DNA of 64,000 nucleotides from Nitrospirillum viridazoti CBAmc (lineage in GTDB: Bacteria > Pseudomonadota > Alphaproteobacteria > Azospirillales > Azospirillaceae), in NCBI RefSeq assembly GCF_000730165.1, contig NZ_CP022112.1, positions 466,001 to 530,000 of the forward strand. The letters are read 5' to 3'. Within the stretch, counting starts at the first letter, position 1, and each line of letters opens with the position of its first letter. Below, piece after piece: positions 9,701 to 24,700 of the stretch. The notes under the pieces were generated by a model. It did not search any database. It worked only from the letters and a program-made list of their open reading frames with translations, and was not told where the DNA came from. The translations under genes were made by a program, and so were the position numbers.

Positions 9701-12700
9701 ACGGGCTGATCGACGGGCGCGTGAGCGCCAGCACCACCCAGTTCGGCATCCGCGTCGGCACCGGCGCCACTGTTGGCACCGTGTCCAACACCGGCACCAT
9801 CCAGGCCCATGTCGGCATCCTCAGCCAGACCAGATTCGGCAGCGTCTTGTCCAACAGCGGCCGGATCGCCGTAGGTGCCAGTGGCTTCGGCATCGTCAAC
9901 AACGCCACCGTGGCCACGGTCAGCAACAGCGGCACCATCGCGGCCACCGCCGGCGGCGTCGGCATCTACAATGTCGGGACCATTGGCGCGGTGCTGAACA
10001 GCGGGCTGATCACCGTCAGCGGCGGTACCGGCAACCAATACGGCATCCTGCAATCGCAGTTCTCCATGGGCACGGTGATCAACAGCGGCACCATCCTGGC
10101 GCCCGAGGCCGTGGCGCTGGTCTTCGGCGGCAGCATCGGCACCCTGGTGAACGCGGGCTTGATTGCCGGCAACATCGTCAACGGCACCCTGAACGACAGC
10201 TATTCCTATGGCGGCCTGACCATCGCGGGCGGCAGCGGCGGCAGCATCGGCACCTTCACCGGCTATGTCGCTAACAGCCAGGGCACCATCAGCAACACCT
10301 TCAGCAATGTGGTCTTCACCAGCGGCGCCCTGCTGCTGAACGATGCCATCGATGCCGCCGGCCACACGGTCATCAACACCGGCGCCGGCATCACGCTGGC
10401 CAATACCGTCCGCATCACCGGCGACTATGCCCAGACGGGCGGCAGCCTGAGCCTGTCCAACGGCGCCCAACTGCTCGTCAGCGGGGCCGCCAGCCTGACC
10501 GGCGCCCAGGTCAGCGTGAGCAGTCTGCCCACCCAGGCCAACTACGTGGTGGGTGCCCCCACCACGGTGGTGGTGGGCGGTGCCGGTTCCGACTACACCG
10601 GCGCGTCCGTGACGGTGGCGCCTCAGACGGGCATCACCCTCACCGGTGGGAATGACGGCACCAATCTGCTGCTGATGGCGCAGAGCGATTATGTTGGTGA
10701 CACCCTGGCCACCCTGACCAACAGCGGGGCCGTGTCGGCCCCCACGGCCCTTTACATCGCCGCCACCGGCAGCCTGGGCCAGTTGGTCAATACCGGCACC
10801 CTGTCCGGCACCATCCTGAACCTGTCGGCGCACGACCTGTCCATCATCGGCGGGACGGCCGGCACGGTGGGCGTGCTGACCGGCGGCGCCATCATCAACA
10901 CCCTCGGCAACGTGATGCTGAGCGGCGGCCTGCGCCTGGCCGAGAATGTGAACGTCAGCGGCCACACCCTGGTCAACACCGGCGGCATCGTCGACGCGAC
11001 CGGCAACCTTGCCATCACCGGCGACTATACCCAGGTGGGTGGCGCCCTGATCGTCGCCAACAACACCGCCCTGGCCGTCAGCGGTAGCGCCAGCATCACC
11101 GGCGCCACGGTCAGCGGCACCGTGGCGGTCAACAATGGCGCCACCTATCTGCTGGGCGACACCCTGGGCACCCTGGTGAGCGCGGCCAGCGGCAGCTACA
11201 CCAGCCTGACCGGCTCCCTTGCCGCCTCGACCGATCGTGTGACGGCCAGCCTGGGATCGGACGGCGCCAACCTGCTGGCCGTGGCCGGCAACTATTACAT
11301 CCGCAGCAATCTTGCCAGTATCGGCAACACCGGCGTCGCCAGTGGCGTCACCGCCCTGTATCTCACCAACACACTTGGCACCTTCACCAACAGCGGCACG
11401 CTGGCCGGCAGCAGCTACGGCATCATCGGTCAGGCCAGCGGCAGCATCGGCCTGCTGGACAACAGCGGCCTGATCCAGGGCGGGGCGTTTGCCGTGGCGA
11501 TGGGCAGCATCGGCACGCTGGTCAATGGCGGCACCATTGCCGCCGGCACGGTCGCCATCCTGGGCAGCAACCAGTACACCCTCGCCACCATCGACAACCA
11601 GACCCTGGGCCTCATCAGCGGCCAGACCGCCCTGTCCCTGGCCGGCACCGTCGTGGCCATCGGCTCGATCAACAACAGCGGCACGATCCTGGGGCAGTCC
11701 TACGGGATCTGGAACAGCGGCACCATCAACCGGCTGTCGAACAGCGGCACCATCGCGGCGACCGTGACCAACGGGCTGGCCATGATGAACTTCGGCAGCA
11801 TCGGGACCTTCGATAACAGCGGCAGGGTCACCGCCGTCCGGTCGGACATGGTGAACAACGGCACCATCGACACGCTGACCAACAGCGGGCTGATCGGTGG
11901 CGGGACCAACGTCGCCCTGCGCAACTACTCCATCATCAGCACCCTGTCCAACAGTGGCACCCTGACGTCCACCAACGGGGTGGGCTTCTACAACAATGGC
12001 ACCGTCGGCCTGCTGGACAACAACGGCGGCACCATCAGCAGCGGCGGGTCCTTCGCCCTGGTCAGCCCCGGCACCATCGTCCGCCTGGCCAACAGCGGCA
12101 CCATCACCGCCCCTGGTTTCGGCATCGGCCTCTTCAACGGCGGCAAGATCGGCACCCTCGCCAACGCCGGACTGATCACGGGCGGCACGGCCCTGGAGAT
12201 CTTCGTGGGCAGCCAGGTGGACCTGCTGGTCAACAGCGGCACCATCGCCGGCAATATCGACAACAACTTCGACCCGAACAACGCCGGACCGGGCACGCTG
12301 GCGGCCGCCCTCACCATCGCCGGCGGCACCGGCGGCACCATTGGTACCCTGACTGGCGCCAACCTGACCAATCAAGGCCACATCACCACCCGGTATGCCG
12401 ACGTGGTCTTCTCTGGCGGCGATCTGCTGCTGAACGATAACATCACCACCAACGGCTTTACCGTGCGGAACACCGGTGCCGGCATCACCGTCGCCAACAC
12501 CGTCAACATCACCGGCGGCTATATCCAGACAGGGGGCAGCCTGGGCGTGGCGGTGGGGGCCGGCCTGCTGGCCGTCAGCGGCAGCGCCAGCCTGACCAAC
12601 GGACAGGTGCAGCTGGTTGGCGCCGCCACCAACAACTATTTCCAAGCCGACACCCTGGGCACCCTGGTGACCGGTGGCGCCGGTTCCGACTATGCCGGCG

Positions 12701-15700
12701 TGACGCTCAGCGGCGATGGCGCCGGCCTCAGCCTGGCCGGGGTCACCATTGGTACCGACCTCATCGCCGTCGTGCGGAACGACTACATCGGCGGCACCTA
12801 CGCCAGTCTGGGCAACACCGGGACGCTCAGCGTCCAGAACGGCGCCGCGGTTTACGTGGCCCAGACCGGCACACTGGGCACCCTGGCCAACACCGGCGGC
12901 GTGATCAGCAGCGTCGGCAGCACCGCCATCGCCAACAGGGGCACCATCGGCACGCTGTCAAACAGCGGCACGATCACCGGCGCCGGGGTCGGCCTCCATA
13001 ACACCGGCCTCATCCATACGCTGACCAATGACGGCACCCTGGGCGGCCTGTTCGCGGACGGCGTCATCGACACGGTTGTCAACAGCGGCACCATCGGCGG
13101 CGCGTTCGATGTCAAGGGCACGCTGGGCCTGCTGTCCAACAGCGGCAGCATCGGCACCCGGATTTATGTGGAGCAGACGGGCGGTGTCGGCACCCTCATC
13201 AACAGCATCGGCGGCGCGATCAGCGGTGCCGCCAGCGGTATCGGGAATGCCGGTTCCCTAGGCACTTTGGTCAACCGAGGCCTGATCAGCGGCGCCCAGT
13301 ACGGCGTCTTTTCCTCCAACGCCACGGGCACGGTGGTCAACAGCGGCACCATCCAGGCCACCGGTGCCAGCGGTACCGCCCTATATGGTTCCTTCGGCAC
13401 CATCCTGAACAGCGGCCTGATCAGTGGCGCCAACGCCCTGTCCCTCACCAGCCAGCCGGACCTGCTGAACAACAGCGGCACCATCCTGGGCGATATCCAG
13501 GCCACGTCCGGTACCCTGACCCTCACCGGCGGCACCGGCACGGTGGCGGGCACCTTCAGCGGCGCCACGGTGACCAACCGGGGCACCATCACCGTCACCA
13601 GCGGCAATGTGGTGCTGGCGGGTGGCAACGTCCTGCTGAACGACAACGTCGTCGTCAGCGGGCACACCCTGATCAACAACGGCGCCAACCTTCAACTGGC
13701 CGGCGCCGTCAGCGTCACCGGCGGCTACAGCCAAACGGTCGGCACCCTGGGCGTCACGGTAAACAACGGCCTGACGGCCAGCGGCGTCGCCAACATCACC
13801 GGCGGCACGGTCCTGGCCTCCCTGGCCGCCACCGGCAACTATCTGGCGGGCACGCTGGGCACCCTGGTGGCCGGCGCCAACGGGTCCAGCTACGGCGCCA
13901 CCGTGGTCTCCGCCCTCACGGGCCTGGCGGGCAGCGGCGCCCTCAGCGGCGGCACCCTGCTGTTCGTGGGCGGCAACGACTACATCGGCGGTGCCTACGC
14001 CACGCTGAGCAACAGCGGCAGCCTGTCGGCCGCGACGGCGGTCTACATCGCGGCCACCGGCAGCCTGGGCAATCTTTCCAACACCGGCACGCTGGTGGGC
14101 AACGTCCGCAACCTGTCGGCCGTCGACCTTTCCATCGTTGGCGGGACCACGGGCACGGTTGGCACCTTTACCGGCGGCACCCTCATCAACACCCTGTCCA
14201 ACGTGGTGCTCGCATCCGGCAATGTGCGCCTGGCCGATGCCGTCGACGTGACCGGCCACACCCTGGTGAACAGCGCCGCCGCCGTGACCCTGGGCGGCAC
14301 CGTGGCCGTCACCGGCGATTACAGCCAGACGGGAGGTGGCCTGCGGTTGGGTATCGGCAGCGACCTGCTGTCCGTTACCGGGGCGGCCCGGTTCGCGGGC
14401 GGCGTGGCCACCGTCACCGGTTTCTCAAGCACCGCCAACTATATGGCTGGCAGCATCTTCGGTACCCTGGTGCAGGGTGGGGCGGGGTCCGACTACACCG
14501 GTATCAGCATCACCAACACGGTGGCCGGCTTCGGGCTGGGCGGCACGGTGGCGAACAACGCCCTGCAGGCCGTGGCGCTGAACGACTATGTCGGCGGCAC
14601 GCTGTCCGCCCTGACCGTCACCAATGCCGTCAGCACCGCCAGCACGGCGTTGTACGTGGCGGCCACGGGGTCGGTATCGGGCACGCTGACCAACAGCACC
14701 TCGCTGGTGGGTCAGAACGCCGGCGTGCGCAATTTCGGCACCATCGGCGCGCTGCTGAACGACGGGACGATCGCCGGCGGTGCCTATGGCCTGCGCAACA
14801 GCGGGGGCGCCATCACCTTCCTCGGCAACCACGGCACCCTGGCGGGCCAGACGGCCGGCCTGGCGGTGGACGGCGGTAGCGTCATGTTCGCCCTGAACGA
14901 CGGCAGCATCGCCACCGTCGCCGTCAGCGGCGGCGGTTCGATGTTCGCGCTGGGCAATATCGGGCGGATCAGCGGCGGTGTTCAGGTGCAGGACGGCGGC
15001 ACGCTGGGCTCCATCCTCAACTTCAACGGCGGCCTGATCAGCGGCGCCACCGCCCTCAGCATCGGCGCCCAAGGCCAGTTCTTCGCGCTGGCCAACGGCG
15101 GCACCATCGCCGGCAACATCATCAATAACGCCACGGCCACGCCCAACCTGACCATCATGGGCGGCACGCTGGGCAATACCACCATCGGGACCGGCACCTT
15201 TACCGGCGCCGCCCTGACCAACCAGGGCATCATCACCAACACGCTGGGCGACGTGCTCTTCGCATCCGGCGACGTGCTGCTGAACGACAGCGTCAATGTT
15301 GGCGGCAACACGGTACGGAACATCGGCGCGGACCTGACCCTGACCGGCACCGTCAGCGTCACCGGCAATTATGCCCAGACGGGCGGCACCCTGGTCCTGG
15401 TGACAGGCGCCGGCCAGCTGGCAGCCAGCGGCAGCGCCAGCCTGACCAACGGGCAGGTGCAGCTGATCGGTGCCGCCGCCGGCAATTACCTGCAGGGCGG
15501 CACGGTGGGGACCCTTGTGGCCGGCGGTGCCGGCTCCGACTACGCCGGCGTGGTGGTGACTGATGACGCCACCGGCCTGACCCTCAGCGGCGCCATCGCC
15601 GGCACCGCCCTGGTGGGCGTGGCGCGGAACGACTATATCGGCAGCACCTATACCAGCCTGGGAAATACCGGGACGCTCAGCGTCCAGAACGGCGCCGCCG

Positions 15701-18700
15701 TTTACGTGGCCCAGACCGGCACCCTGGGCACCCTGGCCAACACCGGCGGCGTGATCAGCAGTGTCGGCAGCACCGCCGTCGCCAACCTGGGCACCATCGG
15801 CACGCTGTCGAACAGCGGCACCATCACCGGCGGCGGGGTCGGCCTCCATAACACCGGCCTCATCGATACGCTGACCAACGCCGGCACCCTGGGCGGCCTG
15901 TTCGCGGATGGCGTCATCGACACGGCCGTCAACAGCGGCACCATCGGCGGCACGTTCGATGTCAGGGGCACGCTGGGCCTGCTGGCTAACAGCGGCAGCA
16001 TCGCCACCCAGATTCATATCGAACAGACGGGCGGTGTCGCCACCGTCATCAACACCACCGGCGGCGTGATCAGCGGTGCCGCCAGCGGCATCGAGAATGC
16101 CGGTTCCCTCGGCACTCTGGTCAACAGTGGCACCATCCTCGGCACCACCAATGCCGGCATCGGCGGCGCCGGCGCCATCGGCCTGCTGTCCATCACCAGT
16201 CTGGGCCTGATCGGTGGCGGCGTGGTGGGTGTGGAGGCCGGCGCCTTGGGAACCCTCATCAACCAGGGCACCATCGCCGGCGGCAGCATCGGCATTTCCG
16301 CGGGCACCATCGGCCTGCTGGCCAATGCCGGCACCATCGCCGGCGACGTGGCCACCTCGGGCGACCTGACCGTCACCGGCGGCAGCGGCACGGTGATGGG
16401 CATCTTCACCGGCGCCACCCTGGGCAGCCAGGGTGCCCTCAGCATTGCCGGCGGCAACCTGGTGCTGGCCGGTGGCAATGTCCTGCTGAACGACAGCGTG
16501 CGGGCGGCGACCGTGGCCAATACCGGCGCCTATCTGGCGTTGGCTGCCGGCATCAGCGTCACAGGCGCCTACGGCCAGACGGCCGGCACCCTCGGTGTCA
16601 CCGTGGACCACGGCCTGACGGTCAGCGGCGTCGCCGGCATCACTGGCGGCACCGTCCTGGCCACCCTGGATGCCGGCGGCAACTATCTGGCAGGCACCTT
16701 GGGCACCCTGGTGGCCGGCGCCGCCGGGTCCGACTACAGCGGCGCTGTGGTGGCCTCCGCCCTGACCGGCCTGACGGGCGGTGGCGTGGCCAGCGGCGAC
16801 AGCCTGCTGTTCGTGGGCGGCAACGACTATATCGGCGGCGCCTACGCCACGCTCAGCAGCAGCGGCAGCCTGTCGGCCGCTACGGCCATCTATATCGCGG
16901 CCGGCGGCAGCTTGGGGCAACTGGCCAACACCGGCACGCTGGCCGGCAACATCCGCAACCTCTCGTCCGTTGACCTGTCCATCACCGGTGGGACCGGGGG
17001 CACGGTGGGCACCTTCACCGGCGGCACCATCGTCAACAGCCTGTCCAACGTGGTCTTCGCGTCCGGCGATGTGCGCTTGGCCGATGCCATCGACGCCGCC
17101 GGCCACACGGTGGTGAACAGCGGTGCCGACCTGACGCTCGGCGGCACGGTCGCCGTCACCGGCGACTACGACCAGACGGGCGGCAGCCTGCGGTTGGGCA
17201 TCGGCAGCGACATGCTGTCCGTCACCGGGGCGGCGCGGTTCATGGGCGGCGGCGCCACCGTGACCAGCGCGTCGGGCACCGCCAACTATATGGCCGGCAG
17301 CATCCTGGGGCCGCTTGTGCAGGGCGGGGTGGGGTCCGACTATACGGGCCTCAGCATCACCAACCTGGTGACCGGCTTCGGTCTGGGCGGTACGGTGGTG
17401 AGCAACGCCCTGCAGGCTGTGGCGCTGAACGACTATATTGGCGGCACGCTCGCCACGCTGTCCATCACCGGCGCGGTCAACAACGCCAGCACGGCGCTGT
17501 ATGTGGCCACCACAGGGTCGCTGGGCACCCTGACCAACAGCACCACGCTGGTCGGCCAGAACGCCGGCCTGCGCAATGTCGGCACCGTCGGTGCGCTGGT
17601 GAATGACGGCTCCATTGGCGGCGGCAGCTATGGCCTGCGCAACAGCGGCGGCCTGATCACTTTCCTCGACAATGTCGGCACCCTGACCGGGCAGACGGCC
17701 GGCCTGGCCATCGACGGCGGCGTTGTCGCCTCCGCCCTGAACGTCGGCGGCATCGCCACCGTTTCCATCGGCGGCACCGGCACGCTGCTTTCCCTCGACA
17801 ACCAGGGCCAACTCAGTGGCGGCATCCTGGTGACCGGGGGCGGGCGCCTTGACACCCTGGGCAACAGCGGCACCATCGCCGGCGACATCCGGGTGGCCGC
17901 CGGCACCCTGACCATCGTCGGCGGCAGCGGCGCTGCCCAGGGCACCTTCACCGGCGGCACCCTGGGCAGCCAGGGCACCATCGCCGTCAGCGGCGATGTG
18001 GTCCTTGCCGGCGGCAACATCTGGCTGAACGACGGCATCCAGGCCACCGGCCATACCGTGGCCAATGCCGGCGCCAACCTGCAGCTGGCGGGTGCCGTCA
18101 GCGTCACCGGCGCCTACAGTCAGACGGCCGGCACCCTGGGGGCCACCGTGAACAATGGGCTGACGGCCAGCGGTGCCGCCAGCATCACCGGCGGCACCGT
18201 GCTGGCCACCCTGGACGCCACCGGCAACTACCTGGCGGGTACGCTGGGCACCCTGGTGGCCGGCGGTAACGGGTCAAACTACAGCGGCGCCACTGTCAGC
18301 TCAGTCCTCACCGGCCTGACCGGCACCGGTGCCGTCAGCGGCGACACCCTGCTGCTGGTGGCGGAGAACGACTATATCGGCGGCGCCTACGCCACATTGA
18401 CCAACAGCGGCAGCCTGTCGGCCGCCACGGCCGTCTATATCGCGGCGGGGGGCAGCTTGGGCCAGCTGGCCAATGCCGGCACGCTGGCCGGCAACATCCG
18501 CAACCTGTCGGCCGTGGATCTCTTCATCACCGGCGGGGGCGGCGGCACGGTGGGCACCTTCACCGGCGGCACCATTGTCAACAGCCTATCCAACGTGGTG
18601 TTCGCGTCCGGCGACCTGTTGCTGGCCGACGCCATCGATGCCACCGGCCACACGGTGGTGAACCAATCCGCCACCCTGCGGCTGGCCAGCCAGGTCAGCA

Positions 18701-21700
18701 TCACCGGCGCCTACGCCCAGACCGGCGGCACCCTCAGCATCGATCCCGGCACCGGCCGCCTGGTCGCCAGCCAGGCCATCGTCGTCAGCGGCGGCGTGGT
18801 GCAGGCCACGCTTAACGCCGGCGGTACCTATCTCTACGGCAACGGCTACACCTTGATGCAGGCTGGCGGTGGTATCGACCTCAGCGGCGCCAACCTCATC
18901 ACCGCCCTGGCCGGTTTCGCCGGCAACGCCACCATCGTGACGGTGACGGGCGCCAGCGCGCTGCTGCTGCAGTTCGCCAACGACTATATCGGCGGCACCA
19001 TCGGCAGCGCGTCGAACAGCGGCACCATCTCTGGCGTGCGCACTGCCGGATACGTTGCCGCGACCGGCAGCGTCGGCACCCTGTCCAACAGTGGCCTGTT
19101 ATCGGGCGGTGTGATTGGCGCCGCCAACAACGGGGTCGTCGGCACCCTGGTGAACGACGGCGCCATCACAGGGGCTAGCAGTGCGGCCGCCAACGTCGGC
19201 ACCCTTGGCACCCTGGCCAACAGCGGCACCATCACCGGCGGCCGCGATGGCGTCCACAACATCGGTACGGCCACGCTGGTCAGCAACACGGGCCTGATCA
19301 GCGCCATGTCCCGCGCCGGCCTGTACAACGGCGGCGGCATCGCCACCGTTTCCAACAGCGGCACCATCACCGGCACCGTCGGCCTCTACAACAGCGGCAC
19401 GCTGGCGGTCCTGATGAACGCCGCCGGCGGCACCTTGGCGGGTGTCACGGCGCTGTACAACGACGGTACCCTGGGCACCATCGCCAACAGCGGCATGATC
19501 CGCGGCGCCATCGTGAACGACGCGGCGCAGGACCTGGTGTTCACCGGCGCCGGCGGCGGCGGCCAGGGCACGCTGACGGGCCTGTCGGGCAGGGGCACGA
19601 TCACCAATACCCGGGGCAACGTGGTCTTCGCGGCCGGTGCCCTGCTGCTGGACGATGACCTCGCCGCCACCGGTCATGCCGTGGTGAACAGCGGCGCGAC
19701 CCTGGCGCTGGCCAATGCCGTGACGGTCAGCGGCGATTACAGCCAGGTCGGCGGCAACCTGGTGCTGACGCGGAACGACACCCAGGCGGCTGAACTGGTG
19801 GTCAGCGGCACCGCCACCGTCGGCGGTACCGTGCTGGCCAACCTGTCCTCCACCGCCAACTATCTTGTGGGGACCAGCACCTTGCTGCAGGCGGCGGGCG
19901 GTGCCACCGTGACGGCACAGCTGCAGGTCAGCGGCATCACCGGCCTGTCCGCCGCGCAGGGCGCCGTCAGCAATGGCCTGACTCTTACGGTCGGTAACGA
20001 CTATGTCGGCGGTTCGCTGGGCAGCGTCACCAACAGCGGCACCCTGTCGGCGGCCACCGCCATCTATGTGGCCGGCAGCGGCACCCTCGCCACCCTGGTC
20101 AACAGCGGCCTGCTGACCGGCACCGCCCATGCCCTGGTCAATTTGGGCAGCCTGGGCACCATCGCCAACAGCGGCACCCTCGCCGGCGATATCCTGAACG
20201 ATGGCACCGGCACGCTGGTGATCACGGGTGGCGCCGGCACCCTGGTCGGCACGTTGACGGGGCAGTTGTCGGGGCCGGGGGCCGGCATCGGCACGCTGAC
20301 CAGCACGGGCGGCGACGTGGTCTTCGCCGGCGGTACCCTGTTGCTGAACGACATGATCGCCGCGGCGGGCCATACGGTGTCCAACACCGGTGCCTCATTG
20401 CATCTGGCCAGCACCCTGACCATCACCGGCGACTATCGCCAGACAGCGGGCAGCCTGGCGCTGGACGCCGGTCAGTTGGTGGTCACCGGTGTCGCAGCGC
20501 TCAGCGGCGGCACGGTCGCGGCCTCGGTCTCGGCGGCCAGCAACCAGTTGGTGGGGGCGGTGCTGGGCACCATGGTCGTGGGTGGTGCCGGTTCCAGCTA
20601 TACCGGGCTGACGGCCCTCGTGAACGTGGCCAGTGTGGGCGTGACGCTCAGCACCGTCACCATCGGCGGCACTGTCGACCTGCTGGCCGTGATCGCCAAC
20701 AACTATGTCGGCGACACGCTGGGCAGCCTGGGCAACAGCGGGGTGATCGACGCCCCGACAGCCGTCCATGTTGCCGCCGGCGGCACCGTTGGCAGCCTGT
20801 CCAACACCGGCACCCTGATCGGCACCATCGCCGTGCTGAACCAGGGCCAGGTCGGCAGCTTCAGCAATGACGGCACCGTCATGGGCAGCGTCGCCGGCAT
20901 CAGCAACGCGGGATCCATCGGCACCCTGGGCAACCAAGGCACAGTGATGGGCAGCGTCACCGGCCTGGGCAACCAAGCGGGTGCCAGCATCGGCACGCTC
21001 AGCAACAGCGGCACCGTGGCCGGCCAGATGGCCCTTTACAACGCCGGCACCATCGACGTCTTCGTCAACACCGGATCGCTGATCGATGCCGGCGCGCCCA
21101 CGGCCGCCGGCCTGTACAACACGGGCAACATCGCCACGGTGCTGAACAGCGGCACCATCCTGGGTGCCACCTACGGTGTCTACAACGCCGGGACCATCGG
21201 CACGCTGGCCAACAGCGGCCTGATCACCGCACCTACCGCCCTCTATCTCGACACCAGCGCCAGCCTGGGCGTTCTGGCCAACAGCGGCACCGTCACCGGC
21301 AACATCCTGAACCTGTCGGCCAACAGCCTCAGCATCACCGGCGGCAGCGGGACGGTGGTGGGCACCCTGACCGGCTATGCCGCCGGCAGCCAGGGCAGTA
21401 TCATCAACACCTTCGGCAACGTGGTTCTCGCTTCGGGCAATCTGTTGCTGAACGACGCCGTGGACGTGGCTGGCCACACGCTGGTCAACAGCGGTGCCTC
21501 GGTAATTCTGGACAGCCTGGTCAGCGTCACTGGCGCCTACAGCCAGACGGCCGGCACCCTGACCCTGGACATCGCCAGCGGCGGGGCCCTGGCCGTCAGC
21601 GACGCCACCAGCCTGAGCGGCGGCACCGTGCTTGCGGATTTCGCGTCCACCGGCAACTACCTGGCCGGCAATGTCACGACGCTGGTCGCTGGCGGCATCG

Positions 21701-24700
21701 GCTCCAGCTACACCGGCGTGGCGGTGCAGGGCTCCCTGACCGGGCTGTTGGTGAGCCAGGGCGTGGTGGGCACCAATCTGCTGGCGGTAATTGGCAATGA
21801 CTATGTCGGCGGTACCCTGGGCAATCTTTCCAACACCGGCACCCTCACCGCCGCCACGGCTGTGTACATTGCGGCCAGCGGCAGCCTGGGCAATCTTTCC
21901 AACAGTGGCGCCCTGATCGGCGACCTGCTGAACACCAGCAGCCATGATCTGGTGATCGTGGGCGGCACCGGCACGGCGGTGGGCAGCTTCTCGGGTGGCA
22001 CCATCCGCAACAGCCTGTCCAACCTGACCTTCGCGTCGGGCGCGGTCAGCCTGGGCGATGCCATCGACGTCACCGGCCATACCGTCAGCAACAGCGGCGC
22101 CAACCTCACCCTGGCCAGCGACATCTCCGTCACCGGCGCCTACAGTCAATCGGCGGGCGCACTCGACGTGGCCGGCCATAGCCTGAACGTCAGCGATGCC
22201 GCCAACGTCAGCGGCGGCACGGTCTCCGCCGGTCTCAATGGCACCGGCAATTACCTGGTGGGTGACAGCGCCACCCTGATCCAGGGCGGTGCCGGTTCCA
22301 ACTATGCCGGCGCCGTGGTGACCAGCGGTGTCAGCGGCCTGTCGGCGACCGGCACGACCAGCGGCACCAGCCTGCAGGCCGTGGCCGCCAACGACTATAT
22401 CGGCGGCACTCTGGTCAGCCTGGCCGTCACCGGCAGCCTGACCAACACCGCCGGCGGCGCCACGGCGCTGTACATCGCCAGCACGGGCACGCTGGGCACC
22501 CTGGCCAACAGCGGGACGATATCCGGCAACATCGCCAACGCCGGCACCGCCAGCCTCAGCATCACCGGCGGCACCGGCACGGTGACCGGCACCCTGACGG
22601 GGACCGGCGGCATCGGCACCATCACCAGCACGCTGGCGAATGTGGAACTGGCCAGCGGCAACCTGGTGCTGAACGACCAGGTCAACGTTGGTGCCGGCAC
22701 GCTGGTGAACAGCGGCGCCACCGTGCTGCTGACCAACGCCATCAGCGTGACGGGCAACTACAGCCAGTCGGCGGGCACGCTGGCCATGGGCATCGGCAGC
22801 GGCACGGCGGGTGAGCTGCTGGTCAGCGGCAACGCCGCCTTCACCGGCGGCACCGTGGCGGTGACGGCGCTCTCGGGCAGCAACCTGATCGCGGGTCAGA
22901 GCTACACCATCGCCGAGGTGGGCGGGTCCTTGACCACCAGCGGCCTCAGTGCCGCGGCTACGGGCTTCAGCGCCACGCTGGGCACGGGCGCCAACGGGGC
23001 CGCCACCGACCTGCTGCTGACGCTGCTCAGCGACTATGTCAGTGGCACGCTGGGGACGCTGAGCAACACCGGCACGATCAACGCCGCCACGGCGGTGCTG
23101 ATCACCAGCGCCGGTTCCTTGGGCACGCTGGCCAACAGCGGTGTCCTCATCGGCAACGTGATCAACGCCAGCGCCAATGACCTGGTGATCGTCGGCGGGG
23201 CCAATGGCACGGTGGGCGGCTTCGCGGGCGGCACCATCCGCAACAGCCTGAGCAACCTGACCTTCGCTAGCGGGGCGGTCAGCCTGGGCGACGCCATCGA
23301 CGTGACCGGCCACACGGTCAGCAACAGCGGGGCCGGCCTGACGTTGGCCGGCGACGTGGCGGTGACGGGCAACTACAGCCAGACGGCGGGCACGTTGGCC
23401 GTGGCCGGCCATAGCTTGAGCGTCAGCGGTGCGGCGCAGGTGACGGGCGGCGTGGTCGATGCCGGGATGACCGGGACGGCCAACTACCTGGTGGGCGACA
23501 GCGTCACCCTGATCCGGGGCGGCAACGGCTCGACCTACACCGGGGCCACGGTGGTCAGCGGCCTGACGGGCCTGGACGCCACCGGCACCACCAGCGGCAG
23601 CAACCTGTTGGCCGTGGCGGGCAACGACTACATCGGTGCCAGCCTGGCCACGCTGAACGTCACGGGTACCCTGGCCAATACGGCCGGCGGCGCCACGGCG
23701 CTGTACATCGCCTCGACCGGTACCCTGGGCGCCCTGGCCAACAGCGGCACCATCAGCGGCAACGTCACCAACGTCTCGGCGCGGGATCTGACCATTACCG
23801 GCGGCAGCGGCACCGTGGTGGGCAGCTTCACCGGCGGGACCATCCGCAACACGGGCGCCAATGTGGTCTTCGCCTCGGGTAACGTCAGCCTGGGCGATGC
23901 GATCGATGTGGGCGGCACGCACACGGTCAGCAACATCGGGGCGGCCATTGCGCTGACCACGGACGTTGGCGTCAACGGCACCTATGCCCAGAGCGCGGGC
24001 AGCCTGAACGTGGGCGGCCATGTGCTGACGGTCAGCGATGCGGCGGTGGTCTCCGGCGGCGTGGTCAACGCCGGCGTCAACGCCACCGGCAACTACATCG
24101 TTGGCGACAGCGTCACCCTGATCCAGGGCGGCACGGGTTCCAGCTACAGCGGCGCCACCGTCATCAGCGGTATCACCGGCCTCGATGCAACCGGCACCAC
24201 CAGCGGGACCAACCTGCTGGCGATCGCGGGCAACGATTATGTCGGCGGGACTCTCAACACCCTGAACGTCACCGGCACGCTGGCCAACACGGCCGGCGGC
24301 GCTACGGCGCTGTACATCGCTCACACGGGCACCCTGGGCAGCCTGGCCAACAGCGGCACCATCACCGGCAATGTGGTGAACACCGGTGTCCGCGACCTGA
24401 CCATCATTGGCGCCACTGGGGGCGGCGGCAACGGCGCGGTGGGCCGCTTCACCGGCGGCACCATCACCAGCACCGGGGCCAACGTGGTGTTCGCGTCCGG
24501 TGCCGTCAGCCTGGCTGATGCGCTGAACGTCGCCACCCATACCGTCAGCAACGCCGGCGCTGGCATTGCGCTCGCCAGTGACGTGGCGGTCACGGGCAAC
24601 TTCGCCCAGAGCAGCGGCACGCTGACCACGGGCGGTCATGTCCTGACCGTCAGCAATGCTGCCACCGTGACGGGCGGCGTGGTCAATGCCGGTGTCAGTG

